Below, one piece after another: positions 33,709 to 42,226 of a DNA stretch of 47,555 nucleotides. The notes under the pieces are model-generated. The model was not told the origin of the DNA and searched no databases. It saw only the letters and a program-made list of their open reading frames with translations. The DNA comes from CAMTWZ01 sp964412365 (GTDB lineage Bacteria > Bacteroidota > Rhodothermia > Balneolales > HLUCCA01). A program made the position numbers and the translations under genes. The stretch covers positions 1-47,555 of the forward strand of contig CAYPOI010000012.1 of NCBI GenBank assembly GCA_964412365.1, read 5' to 3'. Every line of letters begins with the position of its first letter. Position 1 is the first letter of the stretch.

Positions 33709-35073
33709 TTAAGTTGAATAAAGTGTGACGTTCGGTGAAACCGCCTGTTTATCGAGTAAGGCCGGCCAATACGCCACGATGTCGCTCGCTTTGGGACGCC
33801 CACCCGCGAAACCTGTGACCGATCCGGGCCCGGTCAGAATCAACGGAGCGATTTCCATCCCGAAACGATCCAAATCGGCTTTCGACTCACCGGAAACGCT
33901 GATGCGAAGCTGAACCTCGTCCGGTTCAGTCGCTCCTGTTCCTCCGGTGCCTTCGTGGCATGCTTGATACCCGATCAAATCGTGGTGAAAGATACCGATG
34001 TTTAAGCCCAAATCCCGAGCCCTCTCTTCCAGGATGCGAGCACCGAGGCGTGCTTTTTCAACCGCATCCGGCCAAGCGTAAGTCAGCGATGCCGTGAGTT
34101 TGAATCCATCCGAAAAACTGGCCGAGACCTTATAGAACGGCGTAGCTGGTGTTCCTTTGATTCCGGACACTTTCACGCGATCCTTACCGATGTCTTCGAC
34201 ATGGATGGATGTGAAATCAGCCACGCAATCCGGAGTGATGTAAGATGCGGGATCGCCGATTTCATATAACAGTTGTTCCTTGACCGTCATGCTGTGCACC
34301 CATCCATCCAGATCGGGGTGTTTCGTGATCACCATGTCACCATTCGGAGAGACTTCGGCGATGGGAAATCCGATTTTCCGGAAGGATGACACCCTCCACC
34401 AATCGGTGAGGTTGCCACCGGAACTTTGTGCGCCGCATTCGAGGATGTGTCCGGCGACGGTTCCAGCCGCCATCTTGTCCCAATCATCATAGTTCCATCC
34501 GAATTCATGGATAAGCGGTGCCAAACATAGACCTGTATCGGTCACCCGACCGGTCACAACGATTTGCGCGCCTTGAGCCAGAGCATCGACCATCGGCTTC
34601 GCCCCGAAGTACACGTTCGCTGATAAAAACGATTCTTTTTTGCCAACGGCGGCCTCCCCTGTTTCCATGTGCTTGAGGGGATGTCCGTTGGCGATGAGAT
34701 CGTCCATCCGAGCCAAAATATCATCCCCGTCCACGACGGCGATCTTGATTCCATGAAATCCTTGGGATGCGGCCAAGGCTTGAATGGCAGCGGCACAGGC
34801 TTTCGGATTCACACCCCCGGCATTGGATAATACTTTCACCTCGCCTGCCGCGATTTCAGGCAGGATTTGAGCGATCACATCCACGAAATCACGGGCGTAG
34901 CCATGTTCAGGGTTGCGCGTTTTTTGCTTTTGGAGAATTGACATCGTCACTTCAGCCAGATAATCCATCATCAGATAGTCGATGGAGCCGGATTTCACCT
35001 GGCGGATGGGAGCGATGGGTAGATCGCCCCAAAAACCTTGTCCGGAAGCGATTCGAATGGGTTGTTGTCGCAT
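33709..35073 (-). CDS. AtuA/DUF1446 family protein (acyclic terpene utilisation)
   Basis: The 454-residue protein begins MRQQPIRIASGQGFWGDLP. GSIDYLMMDYLAEVTMSIL, VLSNAGGVNPKACAAA, VTGRVTDTGLCLAPLIHEFGW and the conserved ECGAQSSGGNL region identify the DUF1446 family. In Pseudomonas AtuA is encoded with the citronellol/geraniol pathway, but its exact reaction is not established. An in-frame start 114 nt upstream would run into the intergenic palindrome and is not favoured. A carboxyltransferase of the matching class is encoded 5.5 kb away, but no other atu genes are present. Confidence 0.85.
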   Translation of the reverse strand: MRQQPIRIASGQGFWGDLPIAPIRQVKSGSIDYLMMDYLAEVTMSILQKQKTRNPEHGYARDFVDVIAQILPEIAAGEVKVLSNAGGVNPKACAAAIQALAASQGFHGIKIAVVDGDDILARMDDLIANGHPLKHMETGEAAVGKKESFLSANVYFGAKPMVDALAQGAQIVVTGRVTDTGLCLAPLIHEFGWNYDDWDKMAAGTVAGHILECGAQSSGGNLTDWWRVSSFRKIGFPIAEVSPNGDMVITKHPDLDGWVHSMTVKEQLLYEIGDPASYITPDCVADFTSIHVEDIGKDRVKVSGIKGTPATPFYKVSASFSDGFKLTASLTYAWPDAVEKARLGARILEERARDLGLNIGIFHHDLIGYQACHEGTGGTGATEPDEVQLRISVSGESKADLDRFGMEIAPLILTGPGSVTGFAGGRPKASDIVAYWPALLDKQAVSPNVTLYST

Positions 35074-35120
35074 AGACTTGAATATCGGTAGATTTTGCCG
35101 ATCAGACGAATCCCATTTGA

Positions 35121-35135
35121 TGCAACTCAGTTGCA
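35121..35135. promoter_or_regulatory. 7-1-7 palindrome, candidate Fur/Zur-family operator
   Basis: TGCAACT-C-AGTTGCA is a perfect 7-bp inverted repeat with a 1-nt centre, the half-site spacing typical of Fur-family operators. It lies 30 bp upstream of the Fur-like start and 48 bp from the divergent AtuA-like gene. It overlaps the putative -33 box, as expected for an autorepressor. Confidence 0.6.
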
Positions 35136-35161
35136 AATGAAAGGATCTAGCCGTACATTTG
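35131..35161 (+). promoter_or_regulatory. Candidate Bacteroidota-type promoter of the Fur-like gene
   Basis: TTG at 35131-35133, a 20-nt spacer, and TACATTTG at 35154-35161 match the TTTG / TAnnTTTG pattern, the -7 box exactly. Transcription would begin close to the ATG at 35165, implying a leaderless or nearly leaderless mRNA. Confidence 0.5.
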
Positions 35162-35164
35162 CCC

Positions 35165-35596
35165 ATGGAATCGAACATCACCGACATCCTTCATCAGCAC
35201 GACTTGAAAGTGACCCCTGTGCGGGTTCAAGTTCTCAGTCAGTTGTTGCAATCGGCCGCTGCCATGTCGCATCTCGACATTTCGACGGCGCTTGCCGATG
35301 CCACGTTGGACAAAGTGACGCTCTATCGCACGTTGAATGTGTTCACGGAGAAAGGAATCTTGCATAAGATTCCGACAGAAGACCGCAACTGGTTGTATGC
35401 GGTATCGCCTGATGTGGACCAAGCCGGGCATGATCATGCGCAACCGCATGCCCATTTCGTGTGTGACATGTGCGAGAAAGTGTTTTGTTTTCCCATCCCT
35501 CACGCTGCTGCCCCCATCCCGTTGCCCGATCCGGGTTTCGAGGTGAAGACACAGGAAATCCTATTGCACGGAAATTGTCCCACTTGCCATGAGTAA
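35165..35596 (+). CDS. Fur-family transcriptional regulator (probably Zur-like)
   Basis: The 143-residue protein has the winged-helix domain with LKVTPVRVQVLSQLL and LDKVTLYRTLNVFTEKGIL. The C-terminal dimerisation domain has His-rich HDHAQPHAHFVCDMC and a second CPTC near the end; the two CxxC pairs make the structural zinc site. The ATG at 35165 is chosen over a TTG two codons upstream. It overlaps the MerC-like gene by 8 nt. This pairing and the 7-1-7 palindrome suggest metal-responsive autoregulation. Zinc rather than iron or peroxide sensing is an inference from the neighbour. Confidence 0.88.
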   Translation: MESNITDILHQHDLKVTPVRVQVLSQLLQSAAAMSHLDISTALADATLDKVTLYRTLNVFTEKGILHKIPTEDRNWLYAVSPDVDQAGHDHAQPHAHFVCDMCEKVFCFPIPHAAAPIPLPDPGFEVKTQEILLHGNCPTCHE

Positions 35597-36002
35597 TGCC
35601 GTTCGGAGCTTGTTTTCACGCTCCAGTGTGGTTTTGTCGTCTGTTTGTCTCGTTCACTGCCTCGCCACCCCATTCATCATTCTGGCTCTGCCATCGATGT
35701 CGGTGTTTTTTTCCGACACGTTAGAACTGATTCTGATTCTATCTGTGGTGCCGTTGAGCTTGGCTGCGTTCATGCCGACATGGTGGAAGCATAAGAATGT
35801 GAAACTCGCGATTCAGTTCGGCATCGGATTGGCATTGGTGATGATCAGCCAATTCCTGTTTCACCAACACACGACGTCGGATGTCGCCGTACGATTTCCG
35901 GGCATGATGAGCATGGCATTGGGCGCAGGAATCCTGGCTTGGAGCATTTACAAGAACAACCGGCACACGCATGTCTGCAATGTGCCGGGTCATGTTCATT
36001 GA
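35589..36002 (+). CDS. MerC-domain membrane protein
   Basis: The 137-residue protein has four predicted membrane segments (about 13-35, 42-62, 72-90, 105-121). The MerC hallmark is the first segment, VCLVHCLATPFIILALP, with the Cys-x-x-His-Cys pair. The tail RHTHVCNVPGHVH is rich in His and contains another Cys. MerC proteins move mercury in resistance operons, but chromosomal copies next to Fur-family genes probably handle zinc or another metal. It ends next to the convergent amidohydrolase gene with no gap. Confidence 0.82.
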   Translation: MSNAVRSLFSRSSVVLSSVCLVHCLATPFIILALPSMSVFFSDTLELILILSVVPLSLAAFMPTWWKHKNVKLAIQFGIGLALVMISQFLFHQHTTSDVAVRFPGMMSMALGAGILAWSIYKNNRHTHVCNVPGHVH

Positions 36003-37342
36003 TCAGTTCGTCGCGTCGCGATTGATGAATTCGCGATAGAGCTGCTCTTGGCGACTTGTCAGTGGAATATCACGTCCGCGGATAAACACCATTTCGACTT
36101 GGGTCATGGTTTCGAGCAAATCGCCATTGGTCACAACCAAGTTTGCGATTTTTCCTTGTGAAATACTGCCGATGCGATCATCCACACCAAAGATCTTTGC
36201 TGGATTGATCGTAATCGATNNNNNNNNNNCGGATTTAGCGTGATCGCCTTCAATGCTTCATCGTACGGCATGCCATAGGTGGCCGCATAGCCGGCTTGGA
36301 ACGGAAGGTTCCGAACGTTCTCAGTCTGACCGGTGCGCAAGGCGACCAAAACTCCGGCCTTATGGAGAAGGCCGGCATTCTGGTATGGACGTAGATAATG
36401 GTCATATCCGCGTGATGGCAAGCGAAGCACGGGTCCCACGATCACAGGCACATTGGCTGCCGCGATCTCATCAGCCACTCTCCATCCTTCCGCCACACTG
36501 GTGAAGATGAATTTCACGTCCGGATTATCCGCCACCCATTTGAGGGCTTCTTTGATGTCGACCTCACGATCCACTCGGATCATGACCGGCAATGTTCCAC
36601 GAAACACATTACGCATCCCTTCCATCTGTTGGTCTTTATTTGGTTGGGTTTTACCAGATGGGGATGCTTCAAAGGCCATCATCATGGTATGATAGAACTT
36701 GGCTTTGCTCCAGGTTTCTCTCATCTCTTTGAGCTGAGTCTCGAATTGTTCTTTGAGCTGCTCGTCGGTGCGCTGATCAAACCAGCCTCTGCGTCCGCTC
36801 ACAGGCCAGTTCATGATCATCGCCGCGTCGGCTTTCACAGCCATGGAATCGGGTGAGTATCCGAACAGGTCGATCAATGTGGCCACACCGGAAATCAGTC
36901 CGGATGAGGGCTCAGCGATAACGGTGGTCACTCCTTCCACCCGGTTCACAGCGATGGCCGCCGAGTTCGGATTGATGGCAGTGAATGCGCGCATGTTCGG
37001 ATTGAAATTGCCGACTTCGGCATTGTCGACCGTCACCGGTACAGCAGAGATTTCAATGAGTCCGAGGCTGGTTCCCGCATCAATCATACCCGGCCAAATG
37101 TGTTTGCCGGTCAGGTCGATCATGGTGTAATCCGCCGTCGGTTTCACATTATTGCCAACGAACACGATGCGTTCCCCATCAATCAGAACGATGCCGTTTT
37201 CAATCACACCGTCGCTGACGGTATGAATGGTGGCGTTCAAAAGGGCGATTTTGCCGAAGTTCGGCTTCTCCGTGATCTGCGCGTTCGATACCGAAACAAC
37301 GCCTAAGAACACGATGAAAAGGGAAAGGATACGTTTATTCAT
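36003..37342 (-). CDS. Secreted amidohydrolase-fold protein lacking the HxH motif (contains assembly gap)
   Basis: The protein starts with signal peptide MNKRILSLFIVFLGVVSVSNAQ. It has the N-terminal beta-sandwich of amidohydrolases and the boundary WPGMIDAGTSLG (84-94), where active members have DAHxH; both His are absent. The frame breaks at 36220-36229, a run of 10 Ns. It resumes on the far side in another frame with INPAKIFGVDDRIGSISQGKIANLVV, the usual C-terminal amidohydrolase block, and stops at 36003. With the gap resolved the length would be about 440 residues. Likely a non-catalytic or altered partner of the next gene, which it overlaps by 8 nt. Confidence 0.8.
36220..36229. other. 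Assembly gap (10 N)
   Basis: Ten undetermined bases. The sequences on both sides encode nearly the same peptide (AITLNP before, SITINP after on the minus strand), so the contig ends seem to overlap and the frame change here is an artefact. Confidence 0.95.
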
Positions 37343-38681
37343 GGTTGTGTTCCATCGTTTCTAAGGTGAAGAAGTCGAGCACGTCGGTCATGCATGCATC
37401 TGTATGGCGACCCGATTCGGAGATCATGCTCGCTTCGAAGGTTCCGACAGGCGACACATTCAAGCGCATGTCGGTTGCGTCGGTGACCATGTTGAAGCGG
37501 GTGACGCCATCCACCCAGGTTCGCTCGGCGATCGCATAGATCGACAACGGATGCTTACTCCAAAGGGCGAAATCCGCCTCTTTGCCGACCTCGATGCTAC
37601 CGACGCGCTTGTCGATGCCCAATTGGATTGCTGGATTGATGGTGATCATTTTCAGGGCGTCCAATTCCGACACTCCGCCATATTTCACAGTTTTGGCCGC
37701 TTCGTGGTTCAGGTGACGGATCAGCTCGTCGCTGTCGGAGTTGATGGAGTTCACCACACCGTAATGGTTCAGTATCGCCGCGTTGTACGACGTGGAATAG
37801 TACACTTCGAACTTGTAGGCCCACCAATCCGCAAAAATAGAAGTATGAGCGCCGTTTTTTGCCAATTCGGGTGCCACCTTGAACGCTTCATTGGCATGTT
37901 GGAACGTGTAGTTCTTGATACCATACTCATTGAACACCCGCATCAACATCAAGATCTCGTCGGAGCGGTAGGAATGGCAATGAACGAGGATTTTTCCATC
38001 GAGGATATCAGCCAGTACTTCAAGTCGCTCGTTTTTGGCAACCCGATTCGGCGTAGCCGCACGACGGCGTTTATAATCTTTCGCCGCATCGAAATGCTCG
38101 CGGATGATTTGTTCCACACCCATCCGTGTTCTCGGATGCACACCATTGCCTTGACCATGAACTCGTGTCGGGTTCTCCCCTAACGCGAACTTGATGGTGC
38201 GAGGCGCATCGCTCATGAGAAGTCCGGACGCGTCTTCACCATAATGGTGCTTTAGTGTGGCGCCTTGTCCGCCGATCACATTCGCTGAACCATGCATGGC
38301 ATGACTGATGGTGACACCGCCGGCTAGCGCGCGGTAAAGTCCGATGTCATTCGGATCCACTACATCGCCCATACGCACTTCAGCGGTTACCGGACTTGTC
38401 GCTTCATTGATGCTGGCCAGCGCCAGATGCGAATGTGCGTCAATAATACCGGGAAGTAAATATTTACCGGTTCCATCAACGGTTTCCACGCCGCGTGGCG
38501 CGTTCAGGTTTTGCCCGATGCGTGTGATCAGTCCGTTTTGGACCAAGACATCGGTGTTTTCAAGTGTGCCATTGGAGATGGTGATGACGGTCGCATTCTT
38601 CACAAGGACCGAGCCCTTGGGTTGCGCGACCGCCGTGCCTGCCATCATCACAGCAAAGAGGATTGGAAGTATGGATTTCAT
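37335..38681 (-). CDS. Secreted metal-dependent amidohydrolase
   Basis: The 448-residue protein has signal peptide MKSILPILFAVMMAGTAVAQ. The metal motif HxH is present in LPGIIDAHSHLAL (His83, His85). Further ligand candidates are in ILVHCHSYRSDE and YTFQHANE, and the final Asp is in INSDSDE. The C-terminal block MITINPAIQLGIDKRVGSIEVGKEADF is the standard amidohydrolase closure. Members of this imidazolonepropionase-like group cleave cyclic amides or peptides; the substrate here is unknown. It is the only member of the trio with an intact active site. It overlaps the flanking genes by 4 and 8 nt. Confidence 0.88.
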   Translation of the reverse strand: MKSILPILFAVMMAGTAVAQPKGSVLVKNATVITISNGTLENTDVLVQNGLITRIGQNLNAPRGVETVDGTGKYLLPGIIDAHSHLALASINEATSPVTAEVRMGDVVDPNDIGLYRALAGGVTISHAMHGSANVIGGQGATLKHHYGEDASGLLMSDAPRTIKFALGENPTRVHGQGNGVHPRTRMGVEQIIREHFDAAKDYKRRRAATPNRVAKNERLEVLADILDGKILVHCHSYRSDEILMLMRVFNEYGIKNYTFQHANEAFKVAPELAKNGAHTSIFADWWAYKFEVYYSTSYNAAILNHYGVVNSINSDSDELIRHLNHEAAKTVKYGGVSELDALKMITINPAIQLGIDKRVGSIEVGKEADFALWSKHPLSIYAIAERTWVDGVTRFNMVTDATDMRLNVSPVGTFEASMISESGRHTDACMTDVLDFFTLETMEHNHE

Positions 38682-39985
38682 CGTGGCATTCTCCCGCGTT
38701 GACCAGCGGATCCGCCAGCGGGTGAGGATTTTATTTCAGTTTGTTCGCCAGCCGTGACCGTGTACACGATACGGCTGCCTTTGGATGGAAATGCGTTGGT
38801 CGTCACCACAAGATCCGCCAATCGACCCGTGCGGATATCTCCTGCCACGGTTCCGATTCCAAGGATGGATGCGGTTCCAGAACTCAACAATTTGATGACT
38901 TCCGCTTCGGTCAAGCCACCATCCGATACAAGAAGGTCCAGATTTTTGCGAATGTCGGCTGGCTTGAGTCCGTTTGAGGAGAACCCGACACGAACACCTG
39001 CATCTAACAGAGTCCGAATATTGCGTACTTGAGCGGTCCAAGCGGCATTTTGGCGGGTATTCCAAGCCAAACGCTCTTCATTGTCTGTAGAAGCGGTATC
39101 GGGCTTGGCTGGCATGTCGATGCTCACCAGAACTGGAATCTTGCGACGAGCGAGTTCGCTGCTGAGCGAATGAGCTTGTTTGCCCGAAACGAGCACAATG
39201 TTGAATCCGAGTTCATCGACCAAGCTCAACACCCGGTTAATGGATTCTTTATCGTCGGCAATGAAATACAATGGAGTGGTTTTGCTTGCAACAGGATAAA
39301 GAGATTCCAATACCGCATCACGACCCGCATTCGCTGCGCCAGTGGCTTGAACAGCCTGTAGCGTGCGAGCGTCGTGCATCAATTGGCGGTATCTCGACAT
39401 CACGGCCATCGGAGTGCCCGGATACACGCCTCGAGCACCTGCCAGAGTTGCTTTCGGTCCGATGTTCGATCTAAACAGGGATGCGGACGTTTCAGAGCCT
39501 TTCACATGGAAGATGGAGAGTTGCCCTGGCAGCATGAACCCTTGGGGTGCGATGGCTGCGAGAGTGAACCCGTTGTTTCGCGCCAAGTTGAACTCGGCGG
39601 CATCGGATTTCAGCAAGGGCTGGACAGAACGTTCAGGCTGGATACCGGCCCGTTCGTAGCCCGGCTCAGCGGGACGTTGGGGGCGATCCATTTGGCGTGG
39701 GATTTCAGGAGTTCCCCAGATGGCTAAGCCATCGATAAATCCTGGGTAAACGTGCAGCGAATCGCCGCCATCGGTCACTCGGGCATCAAACGGGATGGCG
39801 ACCCTCGCTCCGACAGCCTCGATGACGCCATTGCGCCATACCATGCTTGCGTTCGGAATCGATGATCCATCCGCCAAATGCACCGTGACACGGGTCAACG
39901 CCTGAGCGGGTACGGCTTGGGCGTGCACAGTTGTGCTTAAACCAAACAACACCATCATGGCCATACCGGTTTTTAAGTGCTTCAT
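38678..39985 (-). CDS. Secreted amidohydrolase-fold protein lacking the HxH motif
   Basis: From MKHLKTGMAMMVLFG the protein is 435 residues with a signal peptide ending near HAQA. The fold is recognised by VYPGFIDGLAIWG (80-91), where DAHxH would be expected, and by the C-terminal GTVAGDIRTGRLADLVVT. There is no HxH, so catalysis by the usual metal centre is unlikely. An insert rich in Pro, Arg and Gln (RQMDRPQRPAEPGYERAG) follows the boundary. An upstream ATG at 40042 would lie in the terminator of the lipoprotein gene and is rejected. It is the first gene of the trio. Confidence 0.8.
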   Translation of the reverse strand: MKHLKTGMAMMVLFGLSTTVHAQAVPAQALTRVTVHLADGSSIPNASMVWRNGVIEAVGARVAIPFDARVTDGGDSLHVYPGFIDGLAIWGTPEIPRQMDRPQRPAEPGYERAGIQPERSVQPLLKSDAAEFNLARNNGFTLAAIAPQGFMLPGQLSIFHVKGSETSASLFRSNIGPKATLAGARGVYPGTPMAVMSRYRQLMHDARTLQAVQATGAANAGRDAVLESLYPVASKTTPLYFIADDKESINRVLSLVDELGFNIVLVSGKQAHSLSSELARRKIPVLVSIDMPAKPDTASTDNEERLAWNTRQNAAWTAQVRNIRTLLDAGVRVGFSSNGLKPADIRKNLDLLVSDGGLTEAEVIKLLSSGTASILGIGTVAGDIRTGRLADLVVTTNAFPSKGSRIVYTVTAGEQTEIKSSPAGGSAGQRGRMPR

Positions 39986-40040
39986 AATAAAAATTAGGAC
40001 GTGGAAGAATTGAAGCACGTAGTTACCGATTCGAGGCGAC

Positions 40041-40079
40041 AAAAAAAAAGCCCCTACACCTTAAAAGATGTAAAGGGCT
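40041..40079 (-). terminator. Rho-independent terminator of the lipoprotein gene
   Basis: On the minus strand AGCCC-TTTACATC pairs with GGTGTAGGGGCT (one bulge, G-U pairs), with a 6-nt loop and a following run of nine T. It lies 28 nt after the lipoprotein stop. Confidence 0.85.
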
Positions 40080-40106
40080 CAACACTGACTCTGTAATCGA
40101 CGATTT

Positions 40107-40517
40107 TTACAATGTCGTTCGGGGCGGGGTAACATCATCGTTACCATTGTCATCGTCGTTATCGTTGTCACTGTCGTCATCCTCATTCGGGATATCGAAT
40201 GGACGTACTAAACGTGCCGACGCACCAAATCCGGTATTGAACTGGACGGCATCACCCACAACAGGTGCATAACCATCAACCGTGTGACCCGCATTCACGT
40301 TGTAGGTAAATACTGAGCCGTCTGACGTCGTGATTTTTCCAAAATGACCAGGCGGGCTTGTCCAGATAACGATACCTGTGACACTAAGTGCATTCGCATA
40401 AAACTGATCGGCAGCAACGTTCTCCAAAAACTGCATGTCTTGTTCTGCGAATGAAATCGATGTGGGCTGCTGGCAGGCCACGGCCAAAATCAAAAGCAGC
40501 AAAGAGACAAACTTCAT
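40107..40517 (-). CDS. Lipoprotein with cold-shock-like domain and acidic tail
   Basis: The 136-residue protein starts with MKFVSLLLLILAVACQQ, a lipoprotein signal with lipobox Cys. Residues of about 48-108 resemble a cold-shock OB-fold: GIVIWTSPPGHFGKI, then DGSVFTYNV, then VVGDAVQFNTGF and ARLVRP, in the same order and spacing as GxVKWF...GFGxI, VFVHx, GxxVxFE and AxxVRP. The usual aromatic RNA-binding motif is only partly kept (VFTYN for VFVHF). A tail of Asp and Asn (EDDDSDNDNDDDNGNDD) follows, of a calcium-binding or solubility type. No known family is recognised. It is a single-gene unit with a leader hairpin and terminator. Confidence 0.7.
   Translation of the reverse strand: MKFVSLLLLILAVACQQPTSISFAEQDMQFLENVAADQFYANALSVTGIVIWTSPPGHFGKITTSDGSVFTYNVNAGHTVDGYAPVVGDAVQFNTGFGASARLVRPFDIPNEDDDSDNDNDDDNGNDDVTPPRTTL
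40134..40188 (-). repeat. Low-complexity Asp/Asn coding repeat
   Basis: The plus strand shows short repeats such as TCATCGTCGTTATCGTTGTC that encode the Asp/Asn-rich tail of the lipoprotein. Confidence 0.7.
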
Positions 40518-40526
40518 TACTGATTC

Positions 40527-40557
40527 CCTATATGTGTTTGACAAACAACGATATAGG
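40527..40557 (-). promoter_or_regulatory. Hairpin in the lipoprotein leader
   Basis: Nested inverted repeats CCTATAT...ATATAGG (7 bp) and TGTTTG-A-CAAACA (6 bp) form one hairpin interrupted by a small internal bulge. It ends 9 nt before the start codon, so it could shelter or stabilise the mRNA or serve as an operator. Confidence 0.5.
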
Positions 40558-40608
40558 AATATACTTCAATGCGTGTCCAATTGTAAATGGATTAAGAAAC
40601 TCCAATAA

Positions 40609-42198
40609 TCATACTTGGATTACCCCATTTCGGAAGCGAGGCATCTCCGGATTATGGTCTGCCGCGTCAATGGCGGCGGATATGCGGTATCGGGTTTCCG
40701 CTGGATCAATGATCTCGTCCACCCACAAGCGCGACGCCGCATAGGTGACATCCGTCTGATGATTGTATCTGTCGCTTAATTGCTTCAGGAATTCGGCTTT
40801 TTCCTCAGATGTCAGCGTCTTCCCTTTCTTCTCCAAGGCTCCGACTTCGATTTGTAGCAAGGTTTGTGCGGCCTGCGCGCCTCCCATCACCGCCATTCGA
40901 GCCGTTGGCCAGGAATAGATGAAACGTGGATCATAGGCTTTCCCGCACATGGCATAATTGCCGGCACCATAACTGTTGCCAACGATAATGGTGATTTTTG
41001 GGACCGTCGAATTGGCCACCGCATTCACCATTTTTGCGCCGTCTTTGATGATGCCGCCATGTTCGCTGCGCTTGCCAACCATGAATCCGGTCACATCCTG
41101 CAAAAATAGGATCGGAATGCGTTTCTGATTGCAATTCAGGATGAAGCGTGTGGCCTTATCGGCGCTATCTGAATAGATCACGCCACCAATCTGCATCTCC
41201 CCTGTCTTTGTTTTGGTGATCAATCGTTGATTGGCCACGATTCCGACATTCCACCCATCGATTCGCGCATAACCGGTGATGAGGGTTTGTCCATAGCCCT
41301 TTTTGAATTCCACGAAACTACCAGAATCAATAATGGTGTCGAGCAAAGCCATCATGTCATAGGGTTTGTTTCGATCTTCAGGCAGGATGTCGCGCCAATC
41401 GGATGGTGGTCGTTTCGGACTGGATGGTGCCTCCCTCGTCAGACCCAATCGGGAAAACGGTCCTTGTTTGGCCATCAGGTCGCGGATGGTGGACAAGCAC
41501 GTGTCTTCATCCGGCATCTTGTAATCGGTGACGCCAGAGATTTCGGTATGTGTTGTGGCGCCGCCCAGGGTTTCGTTGTCGATCTGCTCGCCGATAGCGG
41601 CTTTTACGAGATAACTTCCAGCCAGAAACACGCTGCCGGTTCCATCCACGATCAGGCTTTCATCGCTCATGATGGGCAGATACGCTCCACCCGCGACACA
41701 ACTTCCCATAATCGCCGCGATTTGCGGAATACCCATGGCCGACATGATCGCATTGTTTCGGAATATTCGTCCGAAATGCTCTTTGTCGGGAAAGATTTCG
41801 TCTTGCATCGGCAAGTAGACACCGGCCGAATCCACCAGATAAATCACAGGAAGATGGTTTTCCATCGCGATTTCCTGAGCGCGAAGGTTCTTTTTTGCGG
41901 TGATTGGAAACCATGCGCCGGCCTTTACGGTCGCATCGTTGGCCACGATCATGCAACGACGTGAGGACACCATCCCCATTCCGATGATTACGCCGCCCGC
42001 AGGACATCCACCCACATCCTCATATTGGCCGTATCCGGCCCATAAACCGATTTCTTCGAAGGAACTACCTGGATCAATCAGGAGTTGGATTCGTTCTCTG
42101 GCGGTTTTCTTGCCTTTCTTATGTTCCGATTCGATGCGTTTGGCACCGCCTCCCAACATAATTTGCTTGGCACGTTCGTTTAGGGAATCAATAGACAT
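40609..42198 (-). CDS. Acyl-CoA carboxylase carboxyltransferase subunit (methylcrotonyl/geranyl-CoA type)
   Basis: The 529-residue protein carries carboxyl groups from carboxybiotin to an acyl-CoA. GGGAKRIESEHKKGKKTARER, DSAGVYLPMQDEIFPDKEHF, FRNNAIMSAMGIPQIA and GTGSVFLAGSYLVKAAIGE identify the methylcrotonyl/geranyl-CoA carboxylase beta group rather than the propionyl-CoA group. GNSYGAGNYAMCGKAYDPRF and RMAVMGGAQAAQTLLQ form the C-terminal half. The start MSIDSLNERAKQIML is chosen; an in-frame extension upstream would overlap the divergent gene. No biotin carboxylase gene is in the window. Confidence 0.92.
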   Translation of the reverse strand: MSIDSLNERAKQIMLGGGAKRIESEHKKGKKTARERIQLLIDPGSSFEEIGLWAGYGQYEDVGGCPAGGVIIGMGMVSSRRCMIVANDATVKAGAWFPITAKKNLRAQEIAMENHLPVIYLVDSAGVYLPMQDEIFPDKEHFGRIFRNNAIMSAMGIPQIAAIMGSCVAGGAYLPIMSDESLIVDGTGSVFLAGSYLVKAAIGEQIDNETLGGATTHTEISGVTDYKMPDEDTCLSTIRDLMAKQGPFSRLGLTREAPSSPKRPPSDWRDILPEDRNKPYDMMALLDTIIDSGSFVEFKKGYGQTLITGYARIDGWNVGIVANQRLITKTKTGEMQIGGVIYSDSADKATRFILNCNQKRIPILFLQDVTGFMVGKRSEHGGIIKDGAKMVNAVANSTVPKITIIVGNSYGAGNYAMCGKAYDPRFIYSWPTARMAVMGGAQAAQTLLQIEVGALEKKGKTLTSEEKAEFLKQLSDRYNHQTDVTYAASRLWVDEIIDPAETRYRISAAIDAADHNPEMPRFRNGVIQV

Positions 42199-42226
42199 GA
42201 CGAGAAAATACTTCCTATTATCCAAT

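Noticed and set aside
35074..35187. Upstream extension of the AtuA-like protein
   Set aside because: It would read through the palindrome and promoter of the Fur-like gene; MRQQPIRIASG at 35073 fits the family start.
41900..42226. N-terminal extension of the GWxTD gene
   Set aside because: It would overlap the divergent carboxyltransferase for 300 bp; the signal peptide begins at 42227.
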